A DNA stretch of 64,000 bases from Streptomyces sp. DSM 110735 (GTDB lineage Bacteria; Actinomycetota; Actinomycetes; Streptomycetales; Streptomycetaceae): positions 1-64,000 of the forward strand of contig NZ_JACYHF010000001.1 in assembly GCF_016482685.1 (NCBI RefSeq), given 5' to 3'. A program made the translations under genes and the position numbers. Positions 60,118-64,000 of this stretch are shown here, piece by piece (the first letter of the stretch is position 1; each line of letters begins with the position of its first letter). The notes beneath the pieces were generated by a model that made no database searches, was not told the origin of the DNA, and was given only the letters and a program-made list of their open reading frames with translations.

Positions 60118-61349
60118 GCCGACAGCTCCGGCGGATCATCGCCACGACCGACGTGCATTCCGCCTTCGACTCGGCCGCAGCGATGCTCGCCCACCTCCAC
60201 GCCACCAGGGCCGACAGCCTGATCGTGGACTGCGGTGACTTCTTCGAGGGCAGCGGCTTCTACCGCTTGGGCAACGGCCGGATCGAGCGGCAGGTCCTCA
60301 CCGGCCTCTACGACCTGCTCGCGCCGGGCAACCACGGCTGGCCGCACTACTTCGAGCCGGCGCTGCACGAGATGACCGTATGCGCCAACGCGGTCGACGA
60401 GAACGGCCAGCCCCTCTTCGACCGCGTACGCATCAAACGCATCGGTGGCCGTCGAGTCGCCGTCACCGCAGTGATCGGGCCGCAAGCGTTCAACGCGGTT
60501 CCCGTCGACCAGCGCGCAGGCCATCAGGTCACCGATCCGGCCCAGGCCCTGCGGAAGGTGATGCTGGAGCACCACCACTGCACCGACGCCTGGATCGTGT
60601 TGTCCCACTCCGGCTTCGACGAGGACCTGAAGCTCGCCGCCGCGTGCCCGTTCGCGGACGTCATCTTCTCCGGTCACTGTCACAGCGACACCTACGGCCC
60701 CCTGCACATCGGCGACACCCTCGTCGTCAAGGGCCACGAGCTCGGCCTCGGATACGCCACCGCGGAGCCCGTCGGCAGCGGCTGGGGCGCCCACGCGTGC
60801 GCCTTCCCGGACTCGGTCGCGATCCCCGAGGGCCTCGCCGCACTGCATGAAGAGATCAGCCTCGTGGCACGGACGCTGACGAGCCCACTCGGCACGGTGA
60901 ACGAGCCCTACCGCAATACCCCGTTGGACCGGCGCCGCCTCCTGGCCGAGATCGCCGGCCGACTGCACTCCGGTCTCGGCGCGGACGCGGTCATCCTCAA
61001 CGAGACCGCCCTGCGTTCCACCTCGCTCGGCCACAGCCTGACCCTCGGCGACCTGCTGTCCATCGAGCCCTTCGACAACCAGCTCGTCCACGCCTTCCTC
61101 CCCGACGAGCACGCCCAGGATCACGACAAGCTGCTCGACCACCTCACCGAACGGGTCGGTCCGCTGGTCATCACGCCCGAGCCTCTGCCGTCCACGATAC
61201 GCAGCGTGCTGACCACCGACTACCTCGCCGACAGTTACCTCGGCGGACGCACGCACCAAGCCGGACTCCGGCTGGCGCAGGCCGCACGAAGCGTCCTCGC
61301 CACGCCCTTCTCCTCGACCGCCGGCCTCATCGAAGGAGGCGAACAATGA
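60114..61349 (+). CDS. UshA/5'-nucleotidase-like metallophosphoesterase
   Basis: A 411-residue enzyme from the GTG VSRQLRRIIA, coupled to the MurA-like gene by GTGA. The N-terminal calcineurin-like domain has TTDVHSAF (usually TNDxHG), VDCGDFFEG, PGNHGW, VLSHSGFDEDL and FSGHCHSD, which supply the two-metal centre. The C-terminal domain (residues 270-400) has ADAVILNETALRST and LLSIEPFDNQLV, matching the substrate domain of 5'-nucleotidases. No signal peptide is present, so it should act in the cytoplasm. Removing phosphate from a modified nucleotide would fit its context. Confidence 0.86.
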   Translation: MSRQLRRIIATTDVHSAFDSAAAMLAHLHATRADSLIVDCGDFFEGSGFYRLGNGRIERQVLTGLYDLLAPGNHGWPHYFEPALHEMTVCANAVDENGQPLFDRVRIKRIGGRRVAVTAVIGPQAFNAVPVDQRAGHQVTDPAQALRKVMLEHHHCTDAWIVLSHSGFDEDLKLAAACPFADVIFSGHCHSDTYGPLHIGDTLVVKGHELGLGYATAEPVGSGWGAHACAFPDSVAIPEGLAALHEEISLVARTLTSPLGTVNEPYRNTPLDRRRLLAEIAGRLHSGLGADAVILNETALRSTSLGHSLTLGDLLSIEPFDNQLVHAFLPDEHAQDHDKLLDHLTERVGPLVITPEPLPSTIRSVLTTDYLADSYLGGRTHQAGLRLAQAARSVLATPFSSTAGLIEGGEQ

Positions 61350-61885
61350 TCCTCACCGGACCCGAGATCACCGCCGCGACCCACGACGGCCGCCTGGTCA
61401 TCAGCCCCTTCGAGCCGGACCAAGTCAACCCCAACAGCTACAACGTCCGTCTCGGTCCGACGCTGCTGACCTACACAGCCACCGAGATCGACGCCCACCG
61501 CCCCAACCCCACCCACGAGGTCGAAATCGGTCAGGACGGCTACGTGCTCCAGCCCAGCGAGCTCTACCTGGGCCACACCATCGAGCACGTCGGCTCCGAC
61601 ACCTTCGTGCCGCTGCTGTTCGGCCGCTCCTCGGTCGGCCGACTGGGCCTGTTCGTGGAGATCACCGCCCCGATCGGAGACATCGGCTTTCACGGCCAGT
61701 GGACGCTGATGCTCTCTCCGATCCGTCCGTTACGCGTCTACGCGGGCATGAAGATCGGGCAGATCATGTTCTTCCTCTCCACCGGCGCCATCGACCTCTA
61801 CCGCGGCAAGTACCAGGCCGCTGCGGGTGCCCAGCCGTCGGCTTACTGGCGCGACGTCACAAAACTTCGGACGGTGGCCTTGTGA
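61346..61885 (+). CDS. dCTP-deaminase-like protein A (keeps GRSS, lacks catalytic Glu)
   Basis: A 179-residue dCTP deaminase/dUTPase-fold protein. Shine-Dalgarno AAGGAGG; ATG overlaps the previous stop. It begins MILTGPEITAA, then NPNSYNVRLGPTLL, LQPSELYLGHT, and GRSSVGRLGLFVEITA, the motif that in trimeric family members binds the phosphates. After GDIGFHG the strand reads QWTLMLSP: the Glu that is the catalytic base in dCTP deaminase (position 138 in E. coli, in VLEF) is replaced by Met. Alone it should therefore bind but not deaminate. The next gene is a paralogue with the reverse pattern. Confidence 0.84.
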   Translation: MILTGPEITAATHDGRLVISPFEPDQVNPNSYNVRLGPTLLTYTATEIDAHRPNPTHEVEIGQDGYVLQPSELYLGHTIEHVGSDTFVPLLFGRSSVGRLGLFVEITAPIGDIGFHGQWTLMLSPIRPLRVYAGMKIGQIMFFLSTGAIDLYRGKYQAAAGAQPSAYWRDVTKLRTVAL

Positions 61886-62417
61886 TCCTCACCGGCCCCG
61901 CAATCGCCGCCGCCGTCCAGACCGGCGAGATCACCATCGAGCCGTACGACCCCGCCCGGCTCTCCCCGAACGCCTACGACTGGCGTCTCGGCGACACACT
62001 CCGCGTCTGCGACGGTGACCTCGACGCCGCCACCCCGACCGTGTTCATCGAGCAGTCCATCCCCGCCACCGGCCTGGTGCTGCAGCCCGGGACGCTCTAC
62101 CTCGGCGTCACGCTGGAGAAGACCGGTTCGGAGATGTACGCACAGATGCTCAACGGCGACCGCACCATCGGCGCCCTCGGCATCTGGGTCCACGTCTCAG
62201 CCCCGCTCGGCCACCAAGGCCACGCCATCCGCTGGACCCTTGAAATCCGTGCCGCCCGGCCCGTGCGCGTCTACCCGGGGATGACCTTCGGAAAGCTCGT
62301 CTTCCTCACGGCCTTCGGCGCCCCGATCAGCTACCAGCAGCAACCCGCCAAGTACGCGTCGACGGACGGCATCGACATCTCCCGCCTCTACGAAGAGATT
62401 CCCGGGGGGCCCTGTGA
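61882..62417 (+). CDS. dCTP-deaminase-like protein B (keeps Glu, lacks GRSS), frameshifted at its end
   Basis: A paralogue of the preceding gene, starting at GTG (MILTGPAIAAA) with a GTGA overlap. The trimer motif reads GDRTIGALGIWVHVSA, so Arg-Ser-Ser and the second Arg are lost, but RWTLEIRAA has the catalytic Glu. As sequenced, the frame runs past its natural end to 62844 through a Pro/Arg-rich stretch inside the glycosyltransferase gene. If one G were added to the run of six at 62404-62409, it would end in PGGAL at the TGA 62415-62417, giving 178 residues like protein A and the same overlapping GTGA junction. I give that end. A real mutation, a sequencing error or slippage are all possible. 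Confidence 0.78.
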
Positions 62418-63529
62418 GCTCCCGCTCGGCCACCGGGCCGCTGGTCGCCACTGTCTTGGACCTACCCGTTGGAAGCCCTGGCGGCAGCGTCGAGCTCTTC
62501 CTCGACCTCTATACGGGCGACCGCCCCCTCATTCCTGCACGCGCGTTCATGCTGGGCCCTTCGAATCCCAGCCGCCTTCTCCCCACTGGGCTCAACCTGC
62601 TGCCCGTGTCGGGGAAATGCCTGGAGGGTTCCGCCTTCGGTCGCTACGTCGGGGCCCTTCGCAGGGCTCTCGCGATGGCGATCGACCCGGCCCAGATCGG
62701 CGTACTTCATCTGCAGCACCTCGCGTTCGGTGCGGCTCCCGCCCTGATGCGGGCGCTACCCCTGCACCCCCGTATCGCCTTGGTCCACGGCACGGACCTG
62801 ATCTTCGCCGAGGCCCACCGCGACCAGCTCCAGGTCCTACGTGAGACCGCCAGGGCGGCCGACGCGATCGTCGTTCCGACGGGGGCAATGGCCGACCACC
62901 TCCTCAAGCTCGCCCCACAGATCGACCGCCGGAAGATCACCCACATCCCCTGGGGCATCCCCGACCACCTGCTCACCGATCCACCGGCCCGACCCACCCG
63001 CAGGTCCTCCAGCCACCTACGCCTGCTGTACGCAGGACGGCTGACCGCCGAGAAAGGTGTCGAGGCCCTGGTCAAAAGCGTGGCCCCGGTGCCAGGTGTT
63101 GAACTGAGCATCGCCGCCCCCAGAGCCCAGTTCCATGCCCTAGCCCCGCTACTGCAACGGGCCGGCGTAAGGGCCCGTTACCTCGGCTGGCTCCGCCGTC
63201 CACAGTTGTGGGGAGCGTTCACCGAGCACGACGTACTGGTCATGCCGTCAACCACCCTGGAGGCCATGGGCCTGGTCGCGCTGGAGGCCCAAGCCTGTGG
63301 TCTGCCCGTCCTCTACCAACCCGTTCCCGGCCTCAGCGAAGCCCTCGCCGCCTCCGGCGTTGCCACCGACTTCACCCACTCTGCCGCCCTGGCCCGTGAC
63401 CTCGACCGGCTGCGCACCTCCCCCGGCCTGTTGCCCGCTCTACGGCAGGCGGGGTACGCGAACGTAGCGCGCTATCCGCTCTCGGCGACCGCACGGTCTC
63501 TGACCGAGCTCGGCCGCCAACTCGCCTGA
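62414..63529 (+). CDS. GT4-family glycosyltransferase
   Basis: A 371-residue retaining glycosyltransferase of the GT-B fold. It starts at GTG (MSSRSATGPL) overlapping the corrected stop of the deaminase-like gene. The N-terminal domain has a VLDLPVGSPGGSVELF glycine loop. In the C-terminal domain, LLYAGRLTAEKGVEALVKS and VLVMPSTTLEAMGLVALEAQ, with the Glu-x7-Glu motif, bind the sugar nucleotide. It would add a sugar to the cluster's product or to a cell-surface acceptor. No membrane helix is present. Confidence 0.88.
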   Translation: MSSRSATGPLVATVLDLPVGSPGGSVELFLDLYTGDRPLIPARAFMLGPSNPSRLLPTGLNLLPVSGKCLEGSAFGRYVGALRRALAMAIDPAQIGVLHLQHLAFGAAPALMRALPLHPRIALVHGTDLIFAEAHRDQLQVLRETARAADAIVVPTGAMADHLLKLAPQIDRRKITHIPWGIPDHLLTDPPARPTRRSSSHLRLLYAGRLTAEKGVEALVKSVAPVPGVELSIAAPRAQFHALAPLLQRAGVRARYLGWLRRPQLWGAFTEHDVLVMPSTTLEAMGLVALEAQACGLPVLYQPVPGLSEALAASGVATDFTHSAALARDLDRLRTSPGLLPALRQAGYANVARYPLSATARSLTELGRQLA

Positions 63530-63623
63530 ACGGCCCTTCGAGCGGTCGGCCACGCCGCTGCCCGGCCCGCTCCGTGAACGTCACTACGCTGGCCGGCGGG
63601 ATGCCCCAGCGAAGAGGGAGACC

Positions 63624-64000
63624 ATGACGTACGACATCGACCGCATCGAAGCTCTGCTCGACGAGGGCGTCCGCGGCAAGGTGTACCCCGGCGCCGTGTG
63701 GGCCGTCGGCGACGCCCATGGCATCCGCGCCCAAGGCACCACTGGAGTCCTCGACCCCGACGAGCCGGACGTGCCGATGCGCGCTGACACCGTCTTCGAC
63801 GCCGCCAGCCTCACCAAGATCCTCGCCGTCTGGTCATCCATCGGCGCTCTGTGGGAAGACGGTGCCCTCGACCTGGACCAGCCGCTGGGCAGCTTCTGGC
63901 CGGAGGTCTCCGGCCACCCCATCGGCACCGTGACCGCGCGGCAGCTGTTGACGCACACAGCCGGCCTTCCCTTGCGTGCCCAGCTGAAGAACCTTTACGG
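63624..64000 (+). CDS. Serine hydrolase of beta-lactamase fold, N-terminal part
   Basis: The window ends inside this gene; 125 residues are visible. GAGGGAG precedes the ATG MTYDIDRIEA. It has the class C beta-lactamase/esterase layout: YPGAVWAVGD, then DTVFDAASLTKILAV with the SxxK nucleophile Ser near residue 63, LDLDQPLGSFWPEV, and TARQLLTHTAGLP. No signal peptide is present, so this is more likely a cytoplasmic esterase or acyltransferase than a lactamase. It follows the glycosyltransferase gene by 94 bases on the same strand and may belong to the same cluster. Confidence 0.85.
   Translation, partial: MTYDIDRIEALLDEGVRGKVYPGAVWAVGDAHGIRAQGTTGVLDPDEPDVPMRADTVFDAASLTKILAVWSSIGALWEDGALDLDQPLGSFWPEVSGHPIGTVTARQLLTHTAGLPLRAQLKNLY

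Noticed and set aside
62029..62040. CGCCACCCCGAC matching the 3' end of tRNA-Pro, possible att site
   Set aside because: Only 12 bases, inside a coding region of normal composition, without the rest of the tRNA arm. Chance match is likely.
62418..62844. C-terminal extension of deaminase-like protein B as literally translated
   Set aside because: It is the wrong-frame reading of the glycosyltransferase gene; composition changes abruptly after the G run.

Overview
The window is high-GC actinobacterial chromosome, almost certainly Streptomyces. The reasons are strong G/C preference at third codon positions, long antisense shadow frames over nearly every gene, GTG and TTG starts, and developmental genes typical of the genus (bldG and its anti-sigma partner, wblA, an Ssd/Tad locus, Crp). 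From memory, and not checked by search, the gene order from about 380 to 54,750 follows the S. coelicolor SCO3540-SCO3583 region, while the last 9 kb after a tRNA-Pro does not look like that core.

Layout. 1-278: end of an aroB gene, then a tRNA-Thr(CGT) on the minus strand. 382-15,382, all minus: secreted alpha/beta hydrolase, DNA polymerase III delta' subunit, a membrane-domain/thymidylate-kinase/coiled-coil fusion, DNA topoisomerase I, a small membrane protein, a methyltransferase, a lipoprotein and a proton-pumping pyrophosphatase. 15,694-16,625: anti-sigma kinase and BldG. 16,708-19,368: a DEAD/DEAH helicase. 19,338-24,451, minus: a compact Tad-type pilus/secretion operon headed by ssd. 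25,033-28,203: HAD phosphatase, an intergenic region syntenic with the 6S-like scr3559/Ms1 RNA, a degenerate Fic-like protein and a P-loop ATPase. 28,245-37,664: deacetylase-like lipoprotein, a SulP-carbonic anhydrase fusion, acetyl-CoA synthetase, NhaA, a holin-like membrane protein and an epoxide-hydrolase-like enzyme. 37,990-46,082: MarP-type membrane protease, CoA-type Nudix hydrolase, endonuclease III, Crp, nucleotidyltransferase, ankyrin protein, MBL hydrolase, second Nudix, RidA and DUF4177 proteins. 46,155-54,742: two ArsA-like ATPases, wblA, a class A penicillin-binding protein, a YqeY protein, a metallophosphoesterase and a membrane protein.

54,819-64,000: a tRNA-Pro(CGG) marks the start of accessory-looking DNA. 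A probable DUF2971/AbiGi-like protein comes first. It is followed by a divergent unit: an XRE-TPR regulator and an HFCD flavoprotein on the minus strand, facing an operon of HATPase protein, MurA-like enolpyruvyl transferase, UshA-like phosphoesterase, two dCTP-deaminase-like proteins, a GT4 glycosyltransferase and, after a 94-bp gap, the start of a beta-lactamase-fold serine hydrolase. Most genes in the divergent unit are joined by 4-base NTGA start/stop overlaps, and a clear promoter with an embedded palindrome lies between the two arms.

This last unit is the best candidate for an undescribed system. Its enzymes would fit chemistry on a nucleotide: enolpyruvyl transfer, dephosphorylation, pyrimidine recognition or deamination, decarboxylation and glycosylation. 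The two deaminase-like proteins have complementary active-site losses: one keeps the phosphate-binding GRSS motif but lacks the catalytic Glu, the other keeps the Glu but lacks GRSS. This suggests an obligate heteromer. The second one also ends in an apparent one-base deletion within a run of six G.
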